DNA of 64,000 nt, from contig OY761615.1 in NCBI GenBank assembly GCA_963664845.1, positions 4,836,001 to 4,900,000 on the forward strand, in the 5' to 3' direction. Positions 26,890 through 36,318 of this stretch are shown in pieces. The position numbers and the translations under genes are program-made. Below the pieces are notes generated by a model. That model saw only the letters and a program-made list of their open reading frames with translations, had not been told where the DNA came from and did no database searches. The stretch's first letter is position 1, and every line of letters begins with the position of its first letter. The DNA is from CAIYTF01 sp963664845 (GTDB lineage Bacteria > Bacteroidota > Ignavibacteria > Ignavibacteriales > Ignavibacteriaceae).

Positions 26890-27933
26890 ATGAATAAATC
26901 AATCTTAGGCCGCCTCGCAAGAAACTTCACCGTTTCGCCGGAAAATCTGGCAACGGAAGCACTTTCCTATCTTATAGGAAATTCAGCCCGTGCACGTTCA
27001 TTTTTCACCCAATATGTGTCTTCTGGTATATATGAGATAAATGAGGATATTATCTTCTCCACCCAGGTACACTCAGCAGAGGACAGTACCATCCCGGACC
27101 TCATAGGCCGAAATATCAGCGGGGAAGAGGTTCTCATGTTCGAGGCAAAATCCTGGGCGTCATTAACCGAAAATCAGCCTGTTGAATACCTGAAGCGGCT
27201 TAAAAAGGGGATACTTCTCTTTATCGTTCCACAGGTCCGTGTCAATATACTCTGGAATGAGCTCCTTCGCCGTTGTAACGATGCAAAAATCGAATGTACG
27301 GACACTAAGCCGATTAACAATAATTTTCGGGCGGTGAGAGTCGGTACTGATAAATGCATGATGATTACCGACTGGCCGTCTCTTCTGGGGGCACTACTGG
27401 TGAACGGTGCATCTCTGGAGACAGAGACAGTTGAAGATATTAAACAGCTACTGGGACTCTGTAATGAAATGGACACCGAAGCGTTCTTGCCGCTGAATTC
27501 AGACGAATTGAATTCCACATTCGGGAGGAGAATATGCCAGTTCACGGAAATCCTGGATGATCTCACCAATATGCTGGTGGTTAAGCTGAATATGTCGCTG
27601 GAGGGATTACGGGCATCTGCAACGGCAACGTTTTATGTTCGCTATATCGCCTATAATGAGTTTCGTCTGACTCTCCAGGTCAATTATTTGAACTGGTCTA
27701 AATATCGTGAGACGCCATTTTGGGTCGGTATCAAGATTGCTGATCCCGTCAGATGGCAATATCCGGAGTCATTGCACCATAAGCTATTGCCTTTGAGTCT
27801 GGAATCCCCGTCAAGGTATATTGAAACAAAAGACGGCTGGTTTATTCCTTTGTTTGCGCCATTACAGAAGGAAAAAACTGAGGTAGTTTCAGCGTTATAC
27901 CGGCAAATTGAGGAAATTCTTAATAGACTATGA
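26890..27933 (+). CDS. PD-(D/E)XK nuclease-like protein of the defence island
   Basis: A 347-residue protein. The segment STIPDLIGR ... VLMFEAKSW (about residues 68-95) fits the PD-(D/E)XK nuclease core, with Asp, then Glu-Ala-Lys on the next strand. SLTENQPVEYLKRL after it is the helix often found in restriction-like and anti-phage nucleases. The C-terminal part (about 200-347) is not recognised. It follows the preceding gene by 21 bases and is probably co-transcribed. Its base composition is closer to the host average than that of the reverse transcriptase, so it may have a separate origin. The target is unknown. Confidence 0.65.
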   Translation: MNKSILGRLARNFTVSPENLATEALSYLIGNSARARSFFTQYVSSGIYEINEDIIFSTQVHSAEDSTIPDLIGRNISGEEVLMFEAKSWASLTENQPVEYLKRLKKGILLFIVPQVRVNILWNELLRRCNDAKIECTDTKPINNNFRAVRVGTDKCMMITDWPSLLGALLVNGASLETETVEDIKQLLGLCNEMDTEAFLPLNSDELNSTFGRRICQFTEILDDLTNMLVVKLNMSLEGLRASATATFYVRYIAYNEFRLTLQVNYLNWSKYRETPFWVGIKIADPVRWQYPESLHHKLLPLSLESPSRYIETKDGWFIPLFAPLQKEKTEVVSALYRQIEEILNRL

Positions 27934-28131
27934 GTTTCTTATGAATGATCGGGAAAAAAATTGGGTCTCAAAAAAGCTACTTTACTATCTACAACAAAAA
28001 GCAATTGCTGAATAAAATATGTAAAACTGAGAAAAATATAATGTATTCAATTTCTAACTCTGAGGTTGATAACCCTCCTCCGTTATACGCACAAGTGACT
28101 TTACCAACTCTAATATATAGGTATAAGGCAA

Positions 28132-28502
28132 ATGGCTGATATCATGAAAATAAAATGGCTGGATGCCCCTGACGAGCATGATTACCCAGCAGCAGCGTCC
28201 TATCTGACGCTCCTCTTTGAGCCCGCTGCCGTGGAAGATTATATCGGAAAACTAAAGCAGGCGCCGATAACTTTTTTCAAGTTAAAAGACATATTCAGGG
28301 CGTCAGGACTGTCGATACTCGGCATAAGAAACAGTCACGTGAAAAGGAAAAAAAAAAGATTTCTTCGGGGCAGCGATTATCGCGCCTGCTTCTTGTAATG
28401 GATGTTGTACATGGGAAAGTTTTCATCGCTGATGGCTACCACCGTTTGTGCGCGGTGTACACAGCGGATGAAGATGCTGTCGTGCCGTGTAAGATTGTTT
28501 AA
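28132..28502 (+). pseudogene. ParB-like nuclease-domain protein broken by a frameshift in an A10 run
   Basis: The first frame (28132 to about 28360) reads MADIMKIKWLDAPDEHDYPAA and RASGLSILGIRNSHVKR. After a run of ten A (28349-28358) the product is garbage to a stop at 28398. In the next frame the sequence continues sensibly as SGQRLSRLLLVMDVVHG and FIADGYHRLCAVY, ending at TAA 28500-28502. Together they make one ParB-like protein of about 122 residues with the GYHR motif of this small, widespread family. One extra A would restore it. This may be a real mutation, a sequencing error in the homopolymer, or expression by polymerase slippage. Confidence 0.75.
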
Positions 28503-28836
28503 GGACATCTTCTTGCCTGTGTGAAAAGGCGTCAATTTGTCGTATACAAATCCGCCTTATATCTTGTTTCTGCCTCGTTGTCCCGTCCTGTTTAAAAATA
28601 AAAAAGCCCAGTGCTGGGGGGGACACTGGGCCGCCTTTGATTGTTTACAGGTCAGGGGAGAAACCTGCAAACAAGGCAGTTAAATATACGAAATTTTCAG
28701 TCAGTATTCAAAAAACAGTGTAAAAGATATTTATATCCCCCATTGGTGCAATTTGCAGCCGAAAAATGTAAGAATTAAACTAATTTTCGGCATTTTCGAT
28801 ACTGTTATGTGTAGTATTATATATAATGGAGTAAAC
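28503..28836. other. Intergenic region closing the defence island
   Basis: About 330 bp with no gene. It holds the hairpin at 28606-28631 and, at its right end, TGGAG before the ATG at 28837. No copy of the tRNA-Ser 3' end was found here, so the right border of the island is not marked by an attachment repeat. Confidence 0.45.
28606..28631 (+). terminator. Hairpin, probable terminator
   Basis: GCCCAGTG (28606-28613) pairs with CACTGGGC (28624-28631) around a G-rich loop. The following bases (CGCCTTTGATTGTTT) are only moderately T-rich, so termination is likely but not certain. Confidence 0.6.
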
Positions 28837-29067
28837 ATGGTTCCGCCGGTTACCGATTCAAGATGGTATGACTTGATCCAAGGGAGAAAGAGCTATAACT
28901 TCCATTTGTTAAGTCTCAAAATCATGATGAGCAGAATATTGCTGAAAGCGAAGCAGGATCCATCTCCCCAGAATATAACGCTATGTATCCATGAAGTACA
29001 TGATTTTTTCTTAAAAAACGAAAAAATTGGTCAGAAAGATTTACAACAAATTTTTTGCGAGAATTAG
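28837..29067 (+). CDS. Small unknown protein, first gene of a signalling operon
   Basis: A 76-residue soluble protein (MVPPVTDSRWYDLIQG ... FFLKNEKIGQKDLQQIF), predicted mostly helical. It is not recognised as a named family. The ATG at 28837 has GGAG 5 bases upstream; the frame extends further left without a comparable site. Its stop TAG is followed one base later by the ATG of the next gene, so the two are translated together. Its place ahead of the kinase and two response regulators suggests a role in that pathway. Confidence 0.6.
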   Translation: MVPPVTDSRWYDLIQGRKSYNFHLLSLKIMMSRILLKAKQDPSPQNITLCIHEVHDFFLKNEKIGQKDLQQIFCEN

Positions 29068-29068
29068 T

Positions 29069-30055
29069 ATGAAGAAATTGATGGAACTCGCCAGTGTGAT
29101 TGAAAAAATTAATGCAGGTGACAGACTGGTTTTGGCAGCTGATGAAGCATTACTTGACCAGCTTCCCAAAGGGAATTGGATTGCAGGAACCATTCCTTAT
29201 TTCATGAGCGAGGAGGGTGGAATTCACACAAAAGGGAAGATTTATGTCGATGAAATTCCAGAGTTTGCATTAACTGTCTCTATCAAATTTTATTCTGAAA
29301 ATCAGCTCTCGTCAATTGTAGAGGATGAGTTTGAAAACGGGTACTCACTGATAATTATTCCCGCGTTTAGTAAGGCTCATGTTTCATTCGCTGAAAACTC
29401 CAAGCATTATCCTGATATTTTTATACGGCCATTGGTTGGCTGGATTTCCGGCTTTGATCTTGCTGATATGGGAAAAACGTCAGCAAAGGTCTACAATGGG
29501 TTATTAGGTGAAAGCTCCGATACAAGGGCAATAGTGATGCATATCGAACTTCCGGCCAATAAAGCACCAATTGTGGATATTATTAATCTTTTCTCCCAAT
29601 CTTCCGGTGATACAATTACGTTTGAAGAAGTAGGCTTCGGCGCCTCTGAGTGTCTGATAAATGGTATGCGCAGAAATCTTTCCGAATATCTTCTGGAAAA
29701 CAATATTGATACTAAATTACCGATGGTAGCTGATTATTGTGGCGCTATGATAAACACCTCTTTCAGCGGGATTGATGTTGACAAGAAATCAGTATCGTTC
29801 TATGCTCCGGTCTTTAGGGATATTGAATATAGAATGGCCGGTCCTGTTACAAACTATGTTTCAAGCTTTAACAAAAAGGTTCTTGATCTCGATATAACCC
29901 CTGTGTTTACGTGCAATTGTATTCTCAACTATCTGTATTCCGAACTTGAGGGCAAAAAAACGGCAAACATAACAGGCCCAATTACATTTGGTGAAATCGC
30001 GTATCAGCTTCTAAATCAAACCCTGGTTTACCTGAAAATTGAGGATCTCGAATGA
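29069..30055 (+). CDS. DUF6976 / FIST-like protein in signalling operon
   Basis: A 328-residue cytoplasmic protein beginning MKKLMELASVIEKINAGDRL, with ADEALLDQLPKGNWIAGTIP (about residues 23-42), FRDIEYRMAGPVTNYV and a late ITFGEIAYQLLNQT. The N-terminal pattern and overall layout recall DUF6976 and FIST sensory proteins, which occur beside two-component genes; this assignment is from memory of the motif and is tentative. The start is set at 29069, one base after the preceding stop. It may sense a small ligand for the PAS kinase that follows. Confidence 0.6.
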   Translation: MKKLMELASVIEKINAGDRLVLAADEALLDQLPKGNWIAGTIPYFMSEEGGIHTKGKIYVDEIPEFALTVSIKFYSENQLSSIVEDEFENGYSLIIIPAFSKAHVSFAENSKHYPDIFIRPLVGWISGFDLADMGKTSAKVYNGLLGESSDTRAIVMHIELPANKAPIVDIINLFSQSSGDTITFEEVGFGASECLINGMRRNLSEYLLENNIDTKLPMVADYCGAMINTSFSGIDVDKKSVSFYAPVFRDIEYRMAGPVTNYVSSFNKKVLDLDITPVFTCNCILNYLYSELEGKKTANITGPITFGEIAYQLLNQTLVYLKIEDLE

Positions 30056-30121
30056 GACACAATGTGGTCAGGTGACAGATGAAGCGGTGCAATTTATTGC
30101 TGATGCGAAGGAGGTAACATA

Positions 30122-32797
30122 ATGACTGAGGGTAATGGTTCGATTTCGAAAATTCCGGTTGATTTTCCAGTTGGGGTGCTGGTTTACGACGAAATGGGAA
30201 TAGTATTGTTTTCAAACAATATGATCACTCGTTTTTTGGGGTACGAGGAGAATGAGCTTTGCGGGAGAAGCATTCTGAGCCTTTTTAATCCTCACCATTT
30301 CAATCCCGAAAACCTCCTGACCGGGGTCTTTCCTCATTTCCGCTTGCAGAGCATTAATAAGTTTGATCTTGAGTTTCCTGTCGATGTGAGTATCAATCGG
30401 GTGAGCCTTAATGGACTTTTTGTTACTATTGCAATAATCATGGAAATTCCCGGGTTGACTAAAGAAGCACAAAAAGAAGAGATTGCCGTCAGAAAAAGTG
30501 CACTTCCTCTCTCCACTTTACCGTTCCCAGCACTTATACTTTCAGGAGAAATGGTTGTCTTTGCCAACAACGCAGCTTTGGAATTCTTTGAATTGGAAGA
30601 GATTGGCCCTATCAGCGAAAGATTCACCAGTTTTTTATTCTCTTCAGTGGATGATGACACTTCAACAGCGGAGACTGCAGTTTCCGGAAAGCGAGGCGTT
30701 ATCATTGCAAAATTGGGCAGGGAAAGAAAGGTTGTGGCAAGCTTTTATCCTTTTAATGATAACGGGATTGTACTCAAAACTGTGCTATTGAAGGAAGTGA
30801 CTGAAAGCACTGTGTGGGAGACAAAGTTCAATAAGGGCAGTGAGATGCTCCACAATTTGATGGATAATACTCCCGACATGATCTATTTTAAGGACTGCGA
30901 TAGCACCTATGTCAAAATCAACAAAGCCTTTGCTCAAAATCTGGGTTTGGAAAACCCCGATCAGATAATCGGCAAGAACGATTTCGAATTTTTCCCGGAT
31001 ATTGCAATATATCTTCAAAATGCGGATAAAGAAATAATGACAACCCGTATACCGCAAGTAGATAAAATTATACATATCACCGTGCCGCATAAGGGGAAAT
31101 TATGTCTTTCAACAACAAAGGCGCCGGCATACGATTCATCGGGAGCTGTCATTGGGATTGTTGGAATAGCCAGGGATATAACACTACGTAAAAATATAGA
31201 GGATCAGGTTAAGAGATCTGAAGCACTTTCCAACAGTTTATTGGAAAACTCATTTGACGGGATGCTCCTATTTGACCAGGAGGATAGAATAGTTTTAACC
31301 AATGAGCCTTTTTGCCGTATGTTCGGAAAAACGAAAACGGAGTTGAAAGGGAAGTACATTGGTGCTTTGTTTTCTGACTCCTTTCTTGCTTCGCCGGAGT
31401 ACCTTGCGATTAAATCCGCCGAACAGGTGCAAGGAACTATTCTAAAACAAAAAATTGAATTGTGGGATCTGAGAAAATTCTGGTTTGAGATATCCGGTTC
31501 CCGTATACAAATTGATGATCAGTCTCCGTTAAGCCTGCATATATACAGGGATATTACGGGATATATAATAGCTAAAGAGACACTCGAAGCTGAAAAGGAG
31601 GAGTTGAACGTAACATTACGAAGCATCGGTGATGGAGTGATTACGACCAACAATGATGACAATATTATTCTGGTAAACAAAGCTGTTGAAAACATATCGG
31701 GGTGGTGCCAAGAAGAACTCTACGGCAAATCCATAATAGAGCTGTTCGAATTGCTGCAGGTCGATTATTCTACGTATGCCGGGAAAACGCGCTATAGCAC
31801 TATCTTCGGTATGGCATCAACTGACGAGACCATGTTAACGGAAACAATGGAAATTTTGTCACGCCAGCAGATGAAAAAAATAATTTTGTGCAGGTCAGCA
31901 CAGGTTTTGGAGCCAAATGGCAATCTGCGGGGATATGTATATGTTCTTAAGGACATAACTGAACAGGTGAATGTTGAAACGCAATTGCAGCTATCCCAAA
32001 AAATGGAATCTATTGGTCAGCTTGCGGCAGGCATTGCTCATGAAATTAATACACCAATGCAGTACATAAACGACAATACCATGTTTCTCGGAGATGCCTT
32101 CAATGCAATTAAACTGTTTATAGCCTCCCTGAATGACTTTCAGCCGCAGAATGACCGCACATTTGAAGGATTTTTAAAAGATTCGAAAAAGTCCCTTGAT
32201 ATTGATTATTTATTAGACGAAATTCCAACGGCCATTTCTCAAACCCAAACGGGCATTGACCGAGTAACCAGTATAGTGCGCGCTATGAAAGATTTTGCAC
32301 ACCCCGGACTAAAAGCAAAAACGTTTTCCAATATTAATCATGGGATTGAAGTGACAGCTGCTCTGTCCAAGAACGAATGGAAATATATTGCTGATCTTGT
32401 TTTGGATTTGGATGCTGAACTTCCGGCAATCTGCTGCAGTATTGATGAGATTAATCAGGTAATTCTGAATATGCTCATAAATGCTGCTCATGCCATTGTC
32501 GATAAAACGGGTAGCATTCCAATAGTTAAAGGCAAAATTACGATCTCCACAAGAGAGAATCAGGGGTTTGCCGAGATAAGGATATCGGACACAGGTACAG
32601 GTATTTCGCCTGAAAATCTAACGCGGATTTTTGATCCGTTTTTTACAACCAAGGAAGTAGGAAGGGGCACAGGACAAGGTTTGGCCATTGCACATAATAT
32701 TGTTGTGACAAATCATAAAGGTTCGATAAATGTTGAATCTGTCCTGGGTACCGGGACAACATTCATAATCAGGCTGCCAATAGATGGAAACAAATAA
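30122..32797 (+). CDS. Soluble PAS histidine kinase
   Basis: An 891-residue kinase with no membrane span. About five PAS-type domains fill residues 15-620 (VGVLVYDEMGIVLFSNNM, MDNTPDMIYFKD, LLENSFDGMLLFDQ, LRSIGDGVITTNNDDN). The H-box AAGIAHEINTPMQYINDN (about 645) is of the class found with NtrB/HWE-like kinases. It ends with a HATPase domain (ISDTGTGISPEN, TGQGLAIAHNIV). A near-perfect ribosome site AAGGAGGT at 30108-30115 fixes the ATG. The gene overlaps the next response regulator by 14 bp. It probably phosphorylates one or both of the following receivers. Confidence 0.9.
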   Translation: MTEGNGSISKIPVDFPVGVLVYDEMGIVLFSNNMITRFLGYEENELCGRSILSLFNPHHFNPENLLTGVFPHFRLQSINKFDLEFPVDVSINRVSLNGLFVTIAIIMEIPGLTKEAQKEEIAVRKSALPLSTLPFPALILSGEMVVFANNAALEFFELEEIGPISERFTSFLFSSVDDDTSTAETAVSGKRGVIIAKLGRERKVVASFYPFNDNGIVLKTVLLKEVTESTVWETKFNKGSEMLHNLMDNTPDMIYFKDCDSTYVKINKAFAQNLGLENPDQIIGKNDFEFFPDIAIYLQNADKEIMTTRIPQVDKIIHITVPHKGKLCLSTTKAPAYDSSGAVIGIVGIARDITLRKNIEDQVKRSEALSNSLLENSFDGMLLFDQEDRIVLTNEPFCRMFGKTKTELKGKYIGALFSDSFLASPEYLAIKSAEQVQGTILKQKIELWDLRKFWFEISGSRIQIDDQSPLSLHIYRDITGYIIAKETLEAEKEELNVTLRSIGDGVITTNNDDNIILVNKAVENISGWCQEELYGKSIIELFELLQVDYSTYAGKTRYSTIFGMASTDETMLTETMEILSRQQMKKIILCRSAQVLEPNGNLRGYVYVLKDITEQVNVETQLQLSQKMESIGQLAAGIAHEINTPMQYINDNTMFLGDAFNAIKLFIASLNDFQPQNDRTFEGFLKDSKKSLDIDYLLDEIPTAISQTQTGIDRVTSIVRAMKDFAHPGLKAKTFSNINHGIEVTAALSKNEWKYIADLVLDLDAELPAICCSIDEINQVILNMLINAAHAIVDKTGSIPIVKGKITISTRENQGFAEIRISDTGTGISPENLTRIFDPFFTTKEVGRGTGQGLAIAHNIVVTNHKGSINVESVLGTGTTFIIRLPIDGNK

Positions 32798-33965
32798 CCG
32801 CATAAAACTCTTGTTTGTGGATGATGAAACAAACGTAATTCAAGGGCTGAAGCGGATGCTCTATTCCATGCGCAACGAATGGGATATGTCCTTTTGCACC
32901 TCTGGAGAAGAGGCTATAAAGATTTTGGCAAGCCAACCAGTAGATGTGCTAATAACCGATATGCGAATGCCCGGGATCGATGGAACTACTCTCCTGATTT
33001 ATGTAAAGGAAGCCTATCCTCAAATTGTCAGAATAATTCTTTCCGGATATTCGGAACATGAAATGGCAATTATGGCCTCCGGTATTGCCCATCAGTTTCT
33101 GGCAAAACCTTCCAACGCAGACGCAATTAAATCCACAATTGTCCGGATTACTTCTCTTCGGGCATATTTACATAACGAAAATCTTCTGAAACAGGTCTCT
33201 GGCATTGACAGTCTTCCCAGTCTTCCGAAACTCTATAAGGAGATTGAAGCGGAAATAAGGTCTGAAGCTCCCTCCCTAAAAAGGATAGGAGAAATTATTG
33301 CTCAGGACCTTACTATGACCGCAAAAATACTGCAATTGGTTAATTCCGCATTCTTTGGACTGCCGCAGAAGATTTCCGATCCAGTTGAGGCTGTCAATTT
33401 TATTGGAATGGATATAATTAAATCCTTGGTGCTTTTCGCAAAAATATTTTCATCTCCCAAACTTGACTCTAAAATGGATATGAATGTATTCTGGAATCAT
33501 AGTATGAATGTTGGCCGGCTTGCGCGCGAAATAATGCGTATGGAGAACGGCTCCGGGAAGATGCAAGAAGAAACGTTTATTGCAGGCATGCTCCATGATC
33601 TGGGTAAATTGGTATTTCTTGAAATTCCCGGCTATTATGAAAAAGTATTAACGGTGATGCAAAGCAATGGTTTGAATTGTTATGACGCTGAATACAAACT
33701 CTATGATACTTCACATGCGGAAATAGGGGCATATCTGCTTGGATTATGGGGCTTACCCGATTATTTGGTAGAAACGCTTGCCTTTCATCATAAACCGTCG
33801 AATTCTACCATCAGGACCTTTTCTGTTTTGGCAGCTGTTCATATTGCCAATCATTTGGATCGTGGTTCGGATCTTGATATGGATTTTGTTAAAGCAATAG
33901 GCTGTGAAAATAGAATAGAATACTATAGAAAAGAAACCGAAAGTTTCGAGAACCCGCATGAATAA
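32784..33965 (+). CDS. Response regulator with HDOD output domain
   Basis: A 393-residue protein. The receiver (about 8-125) has LLFVDDE, the acceptor Asp in VLITDMRMPGIDG, and Lys in FLAKPSN. The HDOD domain (about 140-340) shows IDSLPSLPKLYKEI, VNSAFFGLP, AVNFIGMDIIKSLV and GMLHDLGKLVFLE. HDOD regulators act in signalling without a known enzymatic output, often binding nucleotides or partners. It overlaps the kinase start-to-stop by 14 bp and the next gene by 8 bp, so the three are translated together. Confidence 0.92.
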   Translation: METNNRIKLLFVDDETNVIQGLKRMLYSMRNEWDMSFCTSGEEAIKILASQPVDVLITDMRMPGIDGTTLLIYVKEAYPQIVRIILSGYSEHEMAIMASGIAHQFLAKPSNADAIKSTIVRITSLRAYLHNENLLKQVSGIDSLPSLPKLYKEIEAEIRSEAPSLKRIGEIIAQDLTMTAKILQLVNSAFFGLPQKISDPVEAVNFIGMDIIKSLVLFAKIFSSPKLDSKMDMNVFWNHSMNVGRLAREIMRMENGSGKMQEETFIAGMLHDLGKLVFLEIPGYYEKVLTVMQSNGLNCYDAEYKLYDTSHAEIGAYLLGLWGLPDYLVETLAFHHKPSNSTIRTFSVLAAVHIANHLDRGSDLDMDFVKAIGCENRIEYYRKETESFENPHE

Positions 33966-35133
33966 AAATGTATTATTTGTAGATGATGAGCCTAATGTAT
34001 TAGCTGGTTATAAGCGGTCATTACGGAACGACTTTAACGTAATTACAGCAGAAAGTGGAAAGAAAGCATTTGAAATTATGGCTGCTTCTCCGCCTTTCGC
34101 GGTTATTGTTTCCGACTTCAAGATGCCTGAGATGAATGGAGTCGACTTTTTATACGCTGCACGGCTCAATTCACCTGATTCGATCAGGGTTATGTTAACA
34201 GGTTTTGCGGATATCCAGACCACTATGGATGCGGTTAATGAGGGAAACATTTTCCGGATATTGACAAAACCCTGCCCACTTCCAAGACTGCTGAAAATGC
34301 TTACAGATTCTGTAAGGCAGCATGAATTAATAATGTCTGAAAAAGAGCTGTTAAATAAAACCCTTAAAGGCAGTATAAAAGTCTTGGTTGAAATCCTTTC
34401 AATTGCAAATCCCTTGGCTTTCAGTCAGGCCAGCCAAATTCTAAAAATAGCAACGAAGCTGTCGGCAAATCTTGATCCGGATATTAAATGGCAGATAGAG
34501 ATAGCCGCATTGCTTTCGCAAATTGGCTGTGTTGCTCTGCCGACCGAAATTTTGGAAAAACGGAACTCCGGGCAAAACCTTAATCCTAAAGAGAAGGAAT
34601 TGTATCTGTCTCATCCGCAAATAGGTAAATCGCTCATTAAAAATATTCCCAGACTTGAAGATGTAGCGGAAGCAATTGCCTGTCAGTTTACCAGATTTCT
34701 GCCGACTGGTGAAGCTATGAAAACGGAAAATGATAGCCGGGTTTCCATTATTGCCCGGATCCTGAAACATGCCACGGACCTGAATTCTTCATTTGACGAA
34801 AAAATATCCGGGATACCAAGTGAGGAACTTTTCCAACAATTGGTTAATTCCCATACGGTCAACAGTTCTGAGTCTGGGGTTAAAATGCAGGCAGAACAAA
34901 TAGTAGAATTGCGGAATTATCGTGATAATTGTGAGTTGCGAAGCTTATTATTGGAAAATCTTGAGCCGGGAATGGTTGTCGGACAGAATATCATTGATAA
35001 AAATGGCGTTTCGTTGGTATCTGAAGGGCATGAGCTTTCAGTGGCCCTTATAAAAAGACTTGGTAATATTGCTGAATCATCCGGGATTTTGGAGCCACTT
35101 AAAATTTATGTTCCTAAAGGCGAAAACAAGTAA
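33958..35133 (+). CDS. Response regulator with degenerate HD-GYP-like domain
   Basis: A 391-residue protein. The receiver has VLFVDDEPN, the acceptor Asp in VIVSDFKMPEMNG and Lys in ILTKPCP. The C-terminal domain follows the RpfG/HD-GYP layout, but the metal-binding His-Asp is replaced: AALLSQIGCVALP stands where active enzymes have HDIGK. It should therefore not cleave cyclic di-GMP. It may bind it or act through protein contacts. It closes the operon; no clear terminator was seen in the following 270 bases. Confidence 0.85.
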   Translation: MNKNVLFVDDEPNVLAGYKRSLRNDFNVITAESGKKAFEIMAASPPFAVIVSDFKMPEMNGVDFLYAARLNSPDSIRVMLTGFADIQTTMDAVNEGNIFRILTKPCPLPRLLKMLTDSVRQHELIMSEKELLNKTLKGSIKVLVEILSIANPLAFSQASQILKIATKLSANLDPDIKWQIEIAALLSQIGCVALPTEILEKRNSGQNLNPKEKELYLSHPQIGKSLIKNIPRLEDVAEAIACQFTRFLPTGEAMKTENDSRVSIIARILKHATDLNSSFDEKISGIPSEELFQQLVNSHTVNSSESGVKMQAEQIVELRNYRDNCELRSLLLENLEPGMVVGQNIIDKNGVSLVSEGHELSVALIKRLGNIAESSGILEPLKIYVPKGENK

Positions 35134-35400
35134 TTTATGCATACTAATAGTATATTAACTCCGTGCAACCGGCACTAATTTATTTCTTGTTCCCTAGCGA
35201 CCAGTCGGTTATTAAGGAATGAAGCGGCAATAGTTAGTTTTCAGCGATGTCTGAAAACAATACATTGAGAATTGCACTTCGTTTTTTCTCCACTAAGTTC
35301 ATTTTATCAAAATGTCTCTATCGGCTTTAATACGTTGATTATCATGAAGGGCGTGACTATCATTCAAATGATTTTTTGAGATAGAATTTGCAATATCTGA

Positions 35401-36249
35401 TTAAACCTTGTTCTGCTGATCATGGTATAGGGCGGCAGCCCCAAGAATTGCCACATTGGCCATCTCGGAAACCTCAATTTTTATATTGGAGATTGATTTT
35501 GAGTAGGCAAACGTACCAATGGTCTTATACATTTCATCCTTAAATAAAGGAAATGACTTGCTGACCGAGCCACCCAGAACGATGATCTCGGGGTCGATGG
35601 TGTACATGATAACATTGATTGCTTCACCCAGATTTTTGCCATATTCAGCGAAGATTTCAACTGCCTTCGCATCGCCATTCGAGGCACGATTGGCAAGTTC
35701 TTTACCGGTTGTTTTGTGTTCATTTTCAAAATACTGTCCACTGCAAAAATATTCGATGTTTTTGTCTTTGAAGGGGATCATGCCGAATTCACCGGCGCCG
35801 CAGTTTTTGCCTGCATAGAGCCGTCCGTGAATCACTATCCCTGCGCCTAAACCGGTGCCTGTGATCAGCCCAACGATATTATTATAGTCTTTTGCTTTTC
35901 CAAAGTGCTTTTCACCCACGACAAAGCAATTGGCATCGTTATTCACATAGACCGGAACATTGTATTTTTTTTGCAACAAGTCCTTTAGATGGACTTCTTT
36001 CCACGATTGAATGTTTTGTAAATCGTAAACGATCCCTTTTTCCACGTCCACTACACTGGGAACGCCTATTCCGATACCGCCTATCTCCCCGGTTGAATAG
36101 CAGTCAATCAGATTAAATATGTTATCCAACACCTGAATTTCGCTGCTGTTTTTGCCAACTTCGGCGGATTCAACTTTTATTAATTTATTGTTTTCAACCA
36201 AACCAACGCGAATGTTGGTGCCGCCCAAATCAATACCCAAAATTCCCAT
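35401..36249 (-). CDS. ROK family sugar kinase
   Basis: A 282-residue protein with the ROK fold: LGIDLGGTNIRVGL at the start (phosphate binding), NNDANCFVVGE, TGTGLGAGIVIHGRLYAG and VLGGSVSK. It is likely a glucokinase or a kinase for a related hexose. Two features differ from most bacterial ROK kinases. The usual zinc-binding Cys cluster is absent (IEYFCSGQYFENEH holds one Cys), and GEFGMIP lacks the His of the normal GEFGH zinc site. Substrate is therefore uncertain. It lies 69 bases downstream of the sugar transporter gene and is probably co-transcribed with it. Confidence 0.82.
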   Translation of the reverse strand: MGILGIDLGGTNIRVGLVENNKLIKVESAEVGKNSSEIQVLDNIFNLIDCYSTGEIGGIGIGVPSVVDVEKGIVYDLQNIQSWKEVHLKDLLQKKYNVPVYVNNDANCFVVGEKHFGKAKDYNNIVGLITGTGLGAGIVIHGRLYAGKNCGAGEFGMIPFKDKNIEYFCSGQYFENEHKTTGKELANRASNGDAKAVEIFAEYGKNLGEAINVIMYTIDPEIIVLGGSVSKSFPLFKDEMYKTIGTFAYSKSISNIKIEVSEMANVAILGAAALYHDQQNKV

Positions 36250-36318
36250 TACCAGTGTCCTTTAATATGCTGAATAGGTTAATAGCAGCCTTTACTCTAT
36301 GGTAAGAACCGCTATGGA

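Noticed and set aside
27945..28139. 64-codon frame between the PD-(D/E)XK gene and the ParB-like gene
   Set aside because: Low-complexity product with no motif; it overlaps the next gene and lacks support.
28503..28836. Right-hand attachment site of the defence island
   Set aside because: Searched by eye for the tRNA-Ser 3' sequence; no copy was found.
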